A stretch of 32,828 bases of DNA from an uncultured Saprospirales bacterium (GCA_913061325.1 CAJXUU010000020.1:1-32828); one strand, 5' to 3'. Positions 24,594 through 32,828 are shown, counted from the stretch's first letter. Program-made: numbers and translations. The notes: generated from the sequence alone by a model not told the origin.

Positions 24594-25976
24594 TTAAAAC
24601 ATTATTATCATATTTCCTTCACCCATATTCTTATTTTGATCTTCTTCTCCTTTTACTATATCTGCATTGGTCTTATCGTAAGATGCTTTTTTCTCTTTCC
24701 AACTTTCTAGCTTATTAGAAGCGTTTTTAGCAATCTCCTTGTCTAGGAACTCATATGGAGTTTTGTCAACATCGTCAGGCGGTGTAAGCATAACTTTATC
24801 ATCCAAACTAAGACCTTCTACTACTATAATATCATTTTCATTTGATGCACCACTTATGATTTGTTGTCTAACTACTTTACCAGACCTTTTAACAAATACA
24901 TAATCAATACTATCACTGTAAAATGCTTCTAAAGGCACATTTACCACATCTTCATATTCATATATCATAATCTCGTTAGTGGTAGTCATTGAGGGTTTGA
25001 GTATGTCATCTACTTGATTTATTGATATGACAATTTCGAAAACTTTTGCTTCTTGGCCCCTCAATTCTTGACCAATATTGGCTATTGAAATAATTTGTCC
25101 ATCAAAACCTTTTTCTGGAAATGCATCCACTTTTACATTAACTTTTTGTCCTTTTTTAATTTTTGAAATATCAATCTCATTAATGTATGCGACAGAAGTC
25201 ATGTTGGTAAGGTCAGGTAATTCGGCAACTGTAGGGTCCCAAGCACTTATTTGAGAACCAGGCCCTTTTTTACCATTCCATGATCTTTCATATATCAACA
25301 TTCCATCTTCTGGGGCTTTGATTATGAAAGAAGCTGCCACATCTGACATTTGTTTTAACTTAGAATCGAGTTGTTTCAAATTGGCTTGTATCTCTCTCAC
25401 TTTAGCATCAGATTGGATAACCATGAGTTCCGTTTTACCTTTCAATTGATCCATCGATCTTTCAGAATTTCTCAATTTTAATTCCGATTGTTCGATTACC
25501 ATTTGTGGCTCATACTTGTTACGTTCTATCTCTAATCGCTCCTGTGCCATAGAAAATAACATGTTTGCGCTCTCATCTCTTACGCCCTTCATTTGGATGG
25601 CCGTATCGATTTTAATCTGCTCCAGTTTAGTCAATTCTTTTTCGATATCGGTTTGTACTCCTGTTATTTTTGTAGCCAATTCAGTTTTATCAAGAGAAGC
25701 AACATACTCTCCTTTTTTTACAACAGTACCTTCGGGAAGTAAATCTTTAATCGTTGTATTGTATATTCCAGCCGATCTCATTCCTTGCGGACCCCTTATT
25801 TTTATAGACTTTTTAGCCTTAAGTTCACCTGTTGCATTTACTGCAACCACAAAATTAGAGTTTTTCACTTGAGCAAAAATATCAGCTTTAGAAGATGCTG
25901 AATCAGGTCTTAACATAAAATAAGCGGAAGCTGCCACGACAACGGCTATCAATCCGTAGATAATTGATTTTTTCAT
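24594..25976 (-). CDS. HlyD/MacA-type periplasmic adaptor
   Basis: This 460-residue membrane-fusion protein bridges the permease and TolC. It has an N-terminal membrane anchor (about 4-22), then a lipoyl half-domain strand (FVVAVNATGELKAKKSIKI and GTVVKKGEYVASLD). A long coiled-coil hairpin follows (about 100-215), with many K/E/Q residues (VQTDIEKELTKLEQIKID; KVREIQANLKQLDSKLKQM). The other lipoyl half (FIIKAPEDGMLIY) and beta-barrel and membrane-proximal strands (KIKKGQKVNVKVDAFPEKGFDGQI) come next. An unusual highly charged C-terminal tail (about 415-460, KLESWKEKKASYDKTNADIVKGEEDQNKN) is present. It is first in the operon, with an 11-bp direct repeat upstream. Confidence 0.92.
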   Translation of the reverse strand: MKKSIIYGLIAVVVAASAYFMLRPDSASSKADIFAQVKNSNFVVAVNATGELKAKKSIKIRGPQGMRSAGIYNTTIKDLLPEGTVVKKGEYVASLDKTELATKITGVQTDIEKELTKLEQIKIDTAIQMKGVRDESANMLFSMAQERLEIERNKYEPQMVIEQSELKLRNSERSMDQLKGKTELMVIQSDAKVREIQANLKQLDSKLKQMSDVAASFIIKAPEDGMLIYERSWNGKKGPGSQISAWDPTVAELPDLTNMTSVAYINEIDISKIKKGQKVNVKVDAFPEKGFDGQIISIANIGQELRGQEAKVFEIVISINQVDDILKPSMTTTNEIMIYEYEDVVNVPLEAFYSDSIDYVFVKRSGKVVRQQIISGASNENDIIVVEGLSLDDKVMLTPPDDVDKTPYEFLDKEIAKNASNKLESWKEKKASYDKTNADIVKGEEDQNKNMGEGNMIIMF

Positions 25977-26200
25977 TTAGAGTAAGTTGAATAGTTAATA
26001 ATAACAGCACTCATCGACTACAATAAAATGCGTTAGTAAGTTAACGGCTTAGTACGTTAGGTATGTCAGAAGGCGACAATTTTAACAGTTTGTTATGATA
26101 CGCAATTACTAAGACTATCAAATTAGCATAGATAAGAAGGATAATTGTTTACTAACAATTATCCTGAATTATGTAGTAAACTTGAACATCTACAAATGGA
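25977..26200 (-). promoter_or_regulatory. Upstream region of the export operon with 11-bp direct repeats
   Basis: TTAGTAAGTTA (26033-26043) and TTAGTACGTTA (26049-26059) are direct repeats differing at one base with a 16-base period. The first also overlaps the dyad CGTTA-N6-TAACG. This is the pattern expected for a repressor or activator binding on one face of the DNA, upstream of an exporter. No regulator gene is adjacent. Confidence 0.35.
26138..26165 (-). terminator. 12-bp hairpin downstream of the CotH gene
   Basis: AGGATAATTGTT (26138-26149) and AACAATTATCCT (26154-26165) are exact reverse complements around the loop TACT. The stem lies 36 bp beyond the CotH gene stop codon. The following minus-strand bases (TCTTATCTATGC) are only moderately T-rich, so it may act as a terminator or an mRNA 3'-end structure. 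Confidence 0.55.
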
Positions 26201-28513
26201 TCATCGGACAATAACAATTCTCACAACTTCTGTCTCACCATTATTCAATAAATAAACAAAATAAACACCCGAGTTTAAATTCTCAACATTTACTATAAGT
26301 CCTTCTTCATTGTTAAGTGATATTTGGTCCATGTGAATTACCACCTGACCTATTGAGTTATAAATAACTAAATCTGCTGACAATAGATTTGTGGTCTTGC
26401 CTTTTACAATAAAATTATCACTCATTAAAGTAGGTGTGACCAACATATAATTTTGTGGCTCTTCAACTTCTGTATTCGGAGGGACAAAGCAATCAAAGTC
26501 AAAATCGATATCAAAAAAATCTTCGATATGTTTCTTTACTTCGCAAGGTCTTCTAAAAATAAATGTTTTCATATTTGAATCCAAGTCTTCATTCCATCCG
26601 TTTATATCTCTTGGGAAGTGCCACCTTTCAATATGCTGAGGTAATTCTTTTTCATATTTCTCAATAAAAAAATCCAGCTGCTCAATCATATTTTGAGGCA
26701 AAAATTCATTTTCTAGTAATACTTTGTATCTAGCTAAAAACTGATTCTTGAATGTTTCGTTTGCTATCAGACTACGAAATAAAAAAGTAACTCCAGGATT
26801 AGAAGGCCAATTTAGTAATGGATCATCTACTGTATTATGCTTAAGCATATTGTATTCTGGATCACCAAATGTGGCATCAAGATCATATAATATCCATCTC
26901 CATTTACCGTTCTCACCTTTTGGCCTCCAGTGCTGATTATTGTTAGCGGGCCAATCATAATTATTGAGATACATTTCTGTTATGTTGTAATCTATAAAAC
27001 TAGAAATATCCATTTTCGTAGATACATATTCATACTCATCTTGATCTAATGGATTATGAGCTTCTAGATAGATCTTCAATCCATCAAACCCAGTATTCCA
27101 TTCTTCAGCTATTCTAACACTATCAGTGTTCACACCAGAACTATATGCTAAAAATTCTTCATCCACTCGATCTCTTATCGTTTGTACACCCCAATATTCT
27201 CCATTTAGATATACAATTACTGGCCTATAGTCCTGCATTTCAAAATCTAGATCTCTAACTATAGATTGGGCATATGCATCTTTAAAAACCAACTCTCCTC
27301 CCCAAGCTCCCATTGTTGATCTGATGATAAATCGTTTATATTTTTCCACTTCTTTTTGGGGTAACAATTGATAATTGAAGTTCTTCTTACCATATCTAGA
27401 TCTTGCATATAGTCTTAAAGATTTTTGAGCTGCATGTCGAGTTTTACCTCCATGAATTCTTAATCCGGCATTTTGAGAAAACCCGAGATCTCCATCTTTT
27501 TGATAATACTCAATGTGGACAGGTTTTTCTGATTCGATACCAGATAAGAAGTAATTACCTGTCCATTCAGAATTAGAAATATCAAATTGGTCTCCTGGAA
27601 CATATATCCCAGTTGTGTCATTAAACAAATGTTTGCTCTCTGTAACCAGTGAAATAATCGGAAAATTGTACTTTCCAAATATATCAGGATCAACAAAATA
27701 AGACCGTGTTTCTACCTCGCTCACCAAAGTATCATTATTAAATGCTCCAAACCTCAATACATGAGCCTTATCTATAGACTCCCCTGGTGATTCCCATGCA
27801 TGATTTGATATTAGATTTTGGCTTGGGCTGGTAGGGATTTCCGCCCAAACATTGGCCTCATTCGATTTATTCTTGAGTATTAATATATTAGTGTAAAGTA
27901 AGCTATTTGTTGTAGGGATTGACCCATCGACTGTATATCTAATTTCATTTCCAAGGAATGATGAAACCGATAGATTTATTGAAGATTCATAGTAGCCCCC
28001 ATCATGTGATAATGTAACTTTATCAGCGCTTGCATTACTTTTATCAGGGCTAGGCGCTGGAAGAATAGACCAAGACGGTCCACCATCTGGAATTCTACCA
28101 AAAGCAACATCCTCTTCTAGCTCTTGAAAAGGAGCTTCATCTATAATGGCTTGAAAATTGGAAAGAAAAAATGCCTCTCCATCTGCACTAATTTTAAAAT
28201 TTGTATGATACTGACCGTCGAAGTTACCATCTTTCCCAGATGCAAAAAACACTAAAAATCCATGGGGAAGGATTTCAATATTTGGACACTTCCATTTATT
28301 TAATTCCATTTTATCATCAGATAAAAAAAAACTATCTAAGCTAATTACATTATCACTAGAATTATAGATTTCAATATAATCATAATAATCCCCACCAACT
28401 GTGGCATAAGCATTATCATTATCAGACACAAACTCATTGATCCTCAATTGAGCATTCATTAAAGACACCCAACTACTGACAAATACAATTATTATGATTC
28501 GTAATTTTATCAT
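26201..28513 (-). CDS. Secreted CotH-kinase-like protein with lamin-tail domain and T9SS sorting signal
   Basis: This 770-residue extracellular or surface protein begins with a signal peptide cleaved near MNAQ (residue 22). A lamin-tail domain follows (about 22-125; LRINEFVSDNDNAY, DYIEIYNSSDNVISL). Next is a chitobiase C-terminal-like domain (about 165-212; IRYTVDGSIPTTNSLLYT). The CotH domain spans about 335-650, with LRIHGGKTRHAAQKSLRLYA (351-370), VFKDAYAQSI, GEYWGVQTIRDRVDEEF, and WRWILYDLDATFG. The C-terminal domain (about 690-770; SADLVIYNSIGQVV to SGVYFVYLL) is a type A T9SS sorting domain. CotH proteins of spores and some effectors are protein kinases; activity here is not assumed. 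It stands alone with its own candidate promoter and a hairpin downstream. Confidence 0.93.
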   Translation of the reverse strand: MIKLRIIIIVFVSSWVSLMNAQLRINEFVSDNDNAYATVGGDYYDYIEIYNSSDNVISLDSFFLSDDKMELNKWKCPNIEILPHGFLVFFASGKDGNFDGQYHTNFKISADGEAFFLSNFQAIIDEAPFQELEEDVAFGRIPDGGPSWSILPAPSPDKSNASADKVTLSHDGGYYESSINLSVSSFLGNEIRYTVDGSIPTTNSLLYTNILILKNKSNEANVWAEIPTSPSQNLISNHAWESPGESIDKAHVLRFGAFNNDTLVSEVETRSYFVDPDIFGKYNFPIISLVTESKHLFNDTTGIYVPGDQFDISNSEWTGNYFLSGIESEKPVHIEYYQKDGDLGFSQNAGLRIHGGKTRHAAQKSLRLYARSRYGKKNFNYQLLPQKEVEKYKRFIIRSTMGAWGGELVFKDAYAQSIVRDLDFEMQDYRPVIVYLNGEYWGVQTIRDRVDEEFLAYSSGVNTDSVRIAEEWNTGFDGLKIYLEAHNPLDQDEYEYVSTKMDISSFIDYNITEMYLNNYDWPANNNQHWRPKGENGKWRWILYDLDATFGDPEYNMLKHNTVDDPLLNWPSNPGVTFLFRSLIANETFKNQFLARYKVLLENEFLPQNMIEQLDFFIEKYEKELPQHIERWHFPRDINGWNEDLDSNMKTFIFRRPCEVKKHIEDFFDIDFDFDCFVPPNTEVEEPQNYMLVTPTLMSDNFIVKGKTTNLLSADLVIYNSIGQVVIHMDQISLNNEEGLIVNVENLNSGVYFVYLLNNGETEVVRIVIVR

Positions 28514-28535
28514 GATCTGGTCAATTGAACTGTAT

Positions 28536-28567
28536 TAAAAGTAAACAATGTTACTATCAAAAGCAAA
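28536..28567 (-). promoter_or_regulatory. Candidate promoter of the CotH gene
   Basis: On the minus strand TTTG (28567-28564) and TACTTTTA (28543-28536) are separated by 20 bases, close to the Bacteroidota -33 TTTG / -7 TAnnTTTG pattern (last base A instead of G). It is about 22 bp upstream of the start codon. Confidence 0.4.
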
Positions 28568-28642
28568 TCTGTGATTACATATAGGCAAAATTGTCGTTTG
28601 TACTATCTGAGAATAATTAAAAAAAGCTTATTCCTTATAATT

Positions 28643-29926
28643 TTAAACTTCATACAAAGAGAACTGCCTCATAAACTCATTAATTTCTGCTCTTGTTTTA
28701 TTGATCAACCCTTCATTTGTGTGATCAGATATAATAGCATCTACCCATGCTACTGTTTGTTCACAATCCGATTCATTGAATCCTCTTGAAGTGATCGCCG
28801 CAGTACCTAATCTGATACCCGATGTCACAAAAGGTGACCTACTGTCGAAAGGTACCATGTTCTTATTTATAGTAATATCCGCTCTTACAAGTGCATTCTC
28901 TGCATCTTTTCCCGTGACATCACCTTTGGTTCTGAGGTCAATTAGCATAAGGTGATTATCAGTTCCACCTGAAATCAATTTATATCCTCTTTCTACAAAA
29001 GCATTTGCCATAGCTTGGGCATTTTTGATTACTTGCGCTCCGTATGATTTAAAGCTTGGATCTAATGCTTCCCCGAATGCAACCGCTTTTCCTGCAATAA
29101 CATGCTCTAATGGGCCTCCTTGCATACCAGGAAAAACTCCACTGTTCAAGATAGAAGACATCATAATTGGATTTCCCTTTTTAGTTGTTCTCCCCCATGG
29201 GTTTTCGAAGTTCTTACCCATCATAATAATACCACCTCTCGGGCCCCTTAATGTCTTGTGCGTCGTAGAAGTAACGATATGGCAATGCTGCATAGGAGAT
29301 TTCAAATGTCCAGAAGCAATTAATCCAGCTGGATGTGCAATATCTCCTAACAATAAAGCTCCAACTTTATCCGCTATTTCTCTAAATCTTGCATAATCCC
29401 AATCTCTACTATAAGCAGAAGCGCCGCAGATGATCAATTTCGGTTTCACTTCTAAAGCTTTTGCTTCTACTTTATCCATGTCAACTAGTCCAGTATCTTC
29501 TTCAACACCATAGAAATTGGCATCATATACTTTACCAGAAAAATTAACAGGTGACCCATGGGATAAATGGCCTCCATGAGAAAGATCAAATCCCAAAATA
29601 CTATCACCAGCGTTGAGCACAGCTAAGAAAACTGCAGCATTTGCTTGGGCACCAGAATGAGGTTGCACATTCGCATATTCCGCTCCGAATAATTCGCACA
29701 ATCTATCGATCGCCAATTGTTCAATTTGGTCTACCACTTCACAACCACCATAGTACCTTTTACCTGGATATCCTTCAGCATACTTATTAGTTAAGCAAGT
29801 TCCAACAGCATCTATGACCGCTTGACTTGTAAAGTTTTCTGAGGCGATTAATTCGATCCCTGATCTTTGTCTATGTAATTCTTTGGCTATTAGTGACTGT
29901 ACAACAGTATCCATTATTTGTAACAT
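28643..29926 (-). CDS. glyA: Serine hydroxymethyltransferase
   Basis: This PLP enzyme interconverts serine and glycine with tetrahydrofolate and is the main source of one-carbon units. The 427 residues align over the full family length. Motifs are [15 protein letters not shown] (about 18-32), [20 protein letters not shown] (47-66), the aspartate [10 protein letters not shown] that contacts PLP (about 195-204), and the PLP lysine K224 in [13 protein letters not shown]. The second ATG ([12 protein letters not shown]) four codons later is an equally good start, close to the length of relatives. A -7 element (TATTTTTG) lies 29 bp upstream of the first ATG. It is followed by the CotH gene after a 129-bp gap, so it is probably transcribed alone. 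Confidence 0.97.
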   Translation of the reverse strand: MLQIMDTVVQSLIAKELHRQRSGIELIASENFTSQAVIDAVGTCLTNKYAEGYPGKRYYGGCEVVDQIEQLAIDRLCELFGAEYANVQPHSGAQANAAVFLAVLNAGDSILGFDLSHGGHLSHGSPVNFSGKVYDANFYGVEEDTGLVDMDKVEAKALEVKPKLIICGASAYSRDWDYARFREIADKVGALLLGDIAHPAGLIASGHLKSPMQHCHIVTSTTHKTLRGPRGGIIMMGKNFENPWGRTTKKGNPIMMSSILNSGVFPGMQGGPLEHVIAGKAVAFGEALDPSFKSYGAQVIKNAQAMANAFVERGYKLISGGTDNHLMLIDLRTKGDVTGKDAENALVRADITINKNMVPFDSRSPFVTSGIRLGTAAITSRGFNESDCEQTVAWVDAIISDHTNEGLINKTRAEINEFMRQFSLYEV

Positions 29927-29954
29927 TTAGTAGTAAGAGTAATTCTTATGGATG

Positions 29955-29962
29955 CAAAAATA
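29955..29962 (-). promoter_or_regulatory. Candidate -7 element (TATTTTTG) of glyA
   Basis: TATTTTTG on the minus strand matches TAnnTTTG exactly and lies 29 bp before the glyA start. A convincing TTG -33 element was not found. Confidence 0.4.
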
Positions 29963-29997
29963 GAATTGTTTGCCTGTTAGACATTGTAGAATGGGGG

Positions 29998-30120
29998 TTA
30001 TTTTTTAGATTTTTTAGATTTCTTAAGATAGATGGGAGATTCTGCACAGGTAGATAAAGTTTTATTGAATATCTCATCGTAACTATCTAATAGATTCCTC
30101 TTTGTGATTTTAATACCCAC
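29998..30120 (-). CDS. Small lysine-rich ORF overlapping the helicase 3' end
   Basis: Starting at GTG 30118-30120 inside the last codons of the helicase, and shifted +1 from it, is a 40-residue frame ending in LKKSKKSKK (begins VGIKITKRNLLDSYDEIF). The lysine-rich tail is just what many RhlE-type helicases carry at their C-terminus. It may therefore be a helicase extension separated by a frameshift near 30109-30112 (real, programmed, or a sequencing indel at TTAAAATC). Otherwise it may be a separate coupled small protein. It contains the T-rich tandem repeat seen at 30001-30018. Confidence 0.4.
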   Translation of the reverse strand: MGIKITKRNLLDSYDEIFNKTLSTCAESPIYLKKSKKSKK

Positions 30121-31255
30121 TTAAATCAAATTCATCACTCTCCACCATTTCTACATACCGTTTCATCTTTTTTAAAATAACTTTGAAATGCTTTATTTCT
30201 TCCTTATCAACAAATGAAATAGCAAGTCCATTTTCGCCCGCTCTTCCTGTCCGTCCGACTCTATGTATAAAGTCTTTTGGAGATCTTGGCAATTCATAAT
30301 TAATAACAAAAGGTAGTCCTTCAATATCTATACCCCTAGATAATAAATCGGTAGCTACTAATACTTTAATCTTCCCCGTCTTGAAAGCTTCTAAAGCAGA
30401 CTGTCTTGCACCTTGGCTCTTCTTACCATGAATAGGAAATGCATCAATCCCATTTTTTGTCAACTTAGCAGCTACTCTATCTGCTTTCTGAGCGGAAGAT
30501 GTAAATACCAATACTCTATCCATCTCATTTTTCTTAATTAGATACCTAAGTAAGGGCCCTTTTCTATCTTCTGTAACAAAATATCCAGACAAGTTTATGG
30601 ATTGGATATCATTCGCTTCCGACTCTATCTTGACAATTAAAGGTTCGTCCAGTAGAACATTCTTTATACTCTCCAGATCTTTGCTTAGTGTGGCAGAAAA
30701 CAGTAAATTTTGTCTTATTTCGGGCAATAAATTAAAAATTTCATTCATTTCATCCTGAAAACCAAGATTGAGCATTTTATCCGCTTCATCAAGGATTAAT
30801 GCTCTTACTTTTGATAGTTCTAGTGCATTATGTGATATCAGATCTAATAATCTCCCTGGTGTTGCTACTAAGACATTTGTCCCAAACATTGTTTTCATCT
30901 GAGGATTGATCGATACTCCACCATATACAGACATCGTTTTTATTGGATTTGGAAGGACTTTGCCAAAAGCATTAAACACATCACCTACCTGAACTGCCAA
31001 CTCTCTGGTAGGAACTAAAACTAAGACATCAATCTCCCTATTTTTTTCTTTCTTAGGTAATCGCTGAAGCAATGTGAGTATAGGTAAAACAAAACTTGCT
31101 GTTTTCCCAGAACCTGTTTTTGCAATCCCCAATACATCTCTTTGTGACAAAATTGCGGGAATAGCTTCTAGTTGAATCGGAGTTGGAGAGCTATAATTAT
31201 TCTCTTTTAAAAGTGGTAATAAAGAAGGATGTAAATCCAACGATTCAAAAGCCAT
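30110..31255 (-). CDS. DEAD-box ATP-dependent RNA helicase (RhlE-like)
   Basis: This 381-residue RNA helicase would unwind structured RNA in ribosome assembly or mRNA decay. It has the Q motif (F3 and SPTPIQLEAIP, 23-33), Walker A AKTGSGKT (45-52), PTRELA (82-87), TPGR (132-135), DEAD (156-159), SAT (187-189), and in the second RecA domain DLLSRGIDIEG and HRVGRTGRAG. It ends shortly after the core (MVESDEFDLSGY) and lacks the basic tail usual in RhlE. A lysine-rich frame directly follows in the +1 frame, so the gene may be frameshifted at its end. It is divergent from the ChrA gene, with both promoters in the 104-bp gap. Exact subfamily assignment (RhlE, CshA or other) is uncertain. Confidence 0.93.
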   Translation of the reverse strand: MAFESLDLHPSLLPLLKENNYSSPTPIQLEAIPAILSQRDVLGIAKTGSGKTASFVLPILTLLQRLPKKEKNREIDVLVLVPTRELAVQVGDVFNAFGKVLPNPIKTMSVYGGVSINPQMKTMFGTNVLVATPGRLLDLISHNALELSKVRALILDEADKMLNLGFQDEMNEIFNLLPEIRQNLLFSATLSKDLESIKNVLLDEPLIVKIESEANDIQSINLSGYFVTEDRKGPLLRYLIKKNEMDRVLVFTSSAQKADRVAAKLTKNGIDAFPIHGKKSQGARQSALEAFKTGKIKVLVATDLLSRGIDIEGLPFVINYELPRSPKDFIHRVGRTGRAGENGLAISFVDKEEIKHFKVILKKMKRYVEMVESDEFDLSGY

Positions 31256-31285
31256 ATTAACTGTATGTTAAATTAATCAATCCTG

Positions 31286-31293
31286 CAAAGTTA
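31286..31293 (-). promoter_or_regulatory. Candidate -7 element (TAACTTTG) of the helicase gene
   Basis: TAACTTTG on the minus strand is an exact TAnnTTTG match 30 bp before the helicase start. A TTG lies 15 bases further upstream, slightly closer than the usual 17-23. Confidence 0.45.
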
Positions 31294-31311
31294 TCTATTA
31301 ATAATTGGCAA

Positions 31312-31339
31312 TTGGTATGAATCTTATTACTTAGTTTTA
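31312..31339 (+). promoter_or_regulatory. Candidate promoter of the ChrA gene
   Basis: TTG (31312-31314), a 17-base spacer, and TAGTTTTA (31332-31339) resemble the phylum's -33/-7 pattern with one mismatch at the last base. The start codon is 20 bp downstream. Confidence 0.4.
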
Positions 31340-31359
31340 CACCCGCAAAATGAATTTTA

Positions 31360-32466
31360 ATGACAAATAATAAAAGTCCACTTAAAGAAGTAGCATCTCT
31401 ATTCTTCAAATTAGGCTGTATTGCATTTGGAGGTCCTGCGTCGCACATCGCTATGATGGAAGATGAGGTGGTAGAGAAAAGAAAATGGATGACCCATCAG
31501 CATTTTTTAGATCTAATTGGCGCTACTAACCTAATCCCTGGTCCTAATTCAACTGAGATGACCATGCATTGTGGTTATGAACGAGCGGGTTGGAAAGGTC
31601 TTTTTGTTGCTGGCGGTCTTTTCATTTTGCCAGCTGTAACGATCACATTATTCTTTGCTTGGTTATATGTAGAGTATGGTCAATTACCAGAAGTTGAACC
31701 ATTCATTTATGGAATCAAACCTGCCGTAATAGCTATTATTCTTTCAGCATTATATAAGTTGGGCAAAAAAGCCATAAAAACAACTGAGTTAGGAATCCTT
31801 GGTTTCCTGACAGTGGCCGCATGCCTCGCTGGAGTTCACGAGATAGTAGCACTATTCGGATGTGGGCTATTAGGGGTATTGATCTATTTTGCAAAGATGT
31901 CTCGAAAAACTACACAAAGTATTGTTCCTCTTTTCTTATTACAAATCGGAGGTTGGAAGATATTATTTACTTTTCTCAAAGTAGGAGCTATCCTATATGG
32001 AAGTGGTTATGTTTTGTTCGCTTTTTTGGATGCTGAGCTAGTTTCTACAGGTTTACTTTCTAGACAAGAACTGATAGACGCAGTAGCTGTAGGACAAATG
32101 ACTCCTGGCCCAGTACTTTCTACCGCTACATTCATCGGATATCAATTAGGAGGATTCACTGGAGCTATTGCAGCCACAATTGGTATTTTTCTTCCTTCAT
32201 TTATTTTTGTGACTATTTTGAATCCATTGGTACATAAGATAAGAAAGTTCCCCTTGTTGTCAGCTTTTCTTGATGCAGTTAATGCAGCAGCGGTTGGTGT
32301 AATTCTAGCAGTTTGTTTTGAAATGGGTCGAGAAACATTGACAGATTGGAAAACTATACTGATTGCGGTAGCCAGTTTGATTATGGTCTTTTATTTCAAA
32401 AAAGTAAATAGTGCTTTTGTTGTAGTTGGCGGAGCCATTCTAGGATACCTATTGACATTAGTCTAA
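31360..32466 (+). CDS. chrA: ChrA-family chromate transporter-like protein
   Basis: This inner-membrane protein of the CHR family has both homologous halves in one chain (368 residues, near the family norm). The N-terminal half has LGCIAFGGPASHIAMM and the conserved IPGPNSTEMTMHCGY. The C-terminal half has FLKVGAILYGSGYVLFAFL and VGQMTPGPVLSTATFIGYQLGG, followed by several helices. Related proteins export chromate coupled to a gradient, but many family members in environmental genomes have no shown link to chromate, and sulfate-related or other anion transport is possible. No other metal-resistance gene is nearby. It is transcribed away from the DEAD-box helicase. Confidence 0.9.
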   Translation: MTNNKSPLKEVASLFFKLGCIAFGGPASHIAMMEDEVVEKRKWMTHQHFLDLIGATNLIPGPNSTEMTMHCGYERAGWKGLFVAGGLFILPAVTITLFFAWLYVEYGQLPEVEPFIYGIKPAVIAIILSALYKLGKKAIKTTELGILGFLTVAACLAGVHEIVALFGCGLLGVLIYFAKMSRKTTQSIVPLFLLQIGGWKILFTFLKVGAILYGSGYVLFAFLDAELVSTGLLSRQELIDAVAVGQMTPGPVLSTATFIGYQLGGFTGAIAATIGIFLPSFIFVTILNPLVHKIRKFPLLSAFLDAVNAAAVGVILAVCFEMGRETLTDWKTILIAVASLIMVFYFKKVNSAFVVVGGAILGYLLTLV

Positions 32467-32646
32467 AGCGCATACAAATAGAATGTTGATAATACTTGTT
32501 TTGCTGATTTCTAATATAGTCATTAGGTTAAAGCTCTAATTATTAATGAAACTTTTTGGCTACTAGAATGTTTATTCCTTTCTTTGACAAATAAAAAACA
32601 ATCATACTTGGACATTCGTAATACATATCATTCAATTTGTAAAAAT
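32467..32646. other. Intergenic region between chrA and the last gene
   Basis: No ORF of note, RNA gene or convincing hairpin with a T-run was seen in this A/T-rich 180-bp space. It should contain the promoter of the secreted-protein gene that starts at 32647. Confidence 0.3.
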
Positions 32647-32785
32647 ATGGACGCTCGACTTTTTGCTGCATCTTTATTAATCTTAATTGTATTCCTACCT
32701 AACGTATTAAGTCTCAACAATGAACTTCAATTTGAAATTGAAAAAACCGAACTTGCAGATAGTGAATTTGAGAATGATATTGAAG
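32647..32785 (+). CDS. Start of a secreted protein gene, cut by the contig end
   Basis: An ATG at 32647 opens a frame of about 46 codons of genomic sequence with a clear signal peptide (MDARLFAASLLILIVFLPNV, cleavage near residues 20-22). An acidic segment follows (NELQFEIEKTELADSEFEND). The frame runs on into adapter sequence from 32786, so all residues after DIE are artificial. The function cannot be deduced; it is the N-terminus of an exported protein of unknown length. Confidence 0.6.
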
Positions 32786-32828
32786 CTGTCTCTTATACAC
32801 ATCTCCGAGCCCACGAGACAGGCAGAAA
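32786..32828. other. Illumina Nextera adapter plus i7 index (assembly artefact)
   Basis: The contig ends with the Nextera transposase mosaic end CTGTCTCTTATACACATCT, then CCGAGCCCACGAGAC, the read 2 side of the adapter (34 bases, exact as I know it). Positions 32820-32827 read AGGCAGAA, which is the Nextera index N703, and the final A fits the first base of the next adapter part. This is library sequence, not genome. Confidence 0.98.

Noticed and set aside
1-32828. CRISPR arrays, tRNA or rRNA genes, insertion sequences
   Set aside because: No regularly spaced repeats, no cloverleaf with TTC-x-A loop noticed, no transposase motifs and no terminal inverted repeats with target duplications were seen.

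Overview
The window is a low-G+C stretch of a Bacteroidota genome, most like the Saprospiria or another marine, surface-living lineage. The basis is type IX secretion (T9SS) C-terminal sorting domains on two large secreted proteins, a CotH/lamin-tail protein, tandem DUF3494 (ice-binding-like) domains, TAnnTTTG-type -7 promoter elements and mostly A-rich leaders without Shine-Dalgarno sites. It is a draft-assembly contig. The last 43 bases (32786-32828) are Illumina Nextera adapter plus an i7 index, so biological sequence ends near 32785.

1-9814 (all minus strand) is a signalling and exopolysaccharide block. In transcription order it holds a sigma-54 activator of the NtrC type, a hybrid histidine kinase (HNOBA-GAF-PAS-PAS-HisKA-HATPase-REC-HPt), a decayed second NtrC gene, a free-standing REC-HPt protein, a single-domain response regulator, a Wza-like export lipoprotein, and a Wzc-like co-polymerase whose kinase domain looks inactive. 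The REC-HPt gene and the dead NtrC relic are the remains of a tandem duplication of the NtrC-kinase pair. The likely logic is a multistep phosphorelay controlling capsule or exopolysaccharide export, with a possible nitric-oxide/redox link through the HNOBA domain.

10021-14755 holds a perfect 27-bp-arm hairpin terminator, a 1402-residue T9SS adhesin-like mosaic protein and a small secreted protein that looks truncated. 14921-15735 is a plus-strand pseudogene of a multi-pass family 2 glycosyltransferase. It has not been reported as one piece because frameshifts split it into short ORFs.

15989-19269 (plus) is a gluconate operon: a fused gluconokinase/6-phosphogluconate dehydrogenase followed by a GntP-family permease. 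It should take up gluconate, phosphorylate it and decarboxylate it to ribulose 5-phosphate. 19437-21491 (plus) carries an MscS channel, an SRPBCC protein and a pentapeptide-repeat protein.

21669-25976 (minus) is a tripartite export operon (HlyD/MacA adaptor, MacB-type permease, TolC) with no ATPase gene. 26201-28513 (minus) is a secreted CotH protein. 28643-31255 (minus) holds serine hydroxymethyltransferase (glyA) and a DEAD-box RNA helicase, with a small lysine-rich overlapping ORF after the helicase. 31360-32466 (plus) is a ChrA-type transporter. A secreted-protein gene begins at 32647 and is cut by the adapter.

All coordinates, motifs and homology statements come from reading the sequence and from memory of the families; no search was run.
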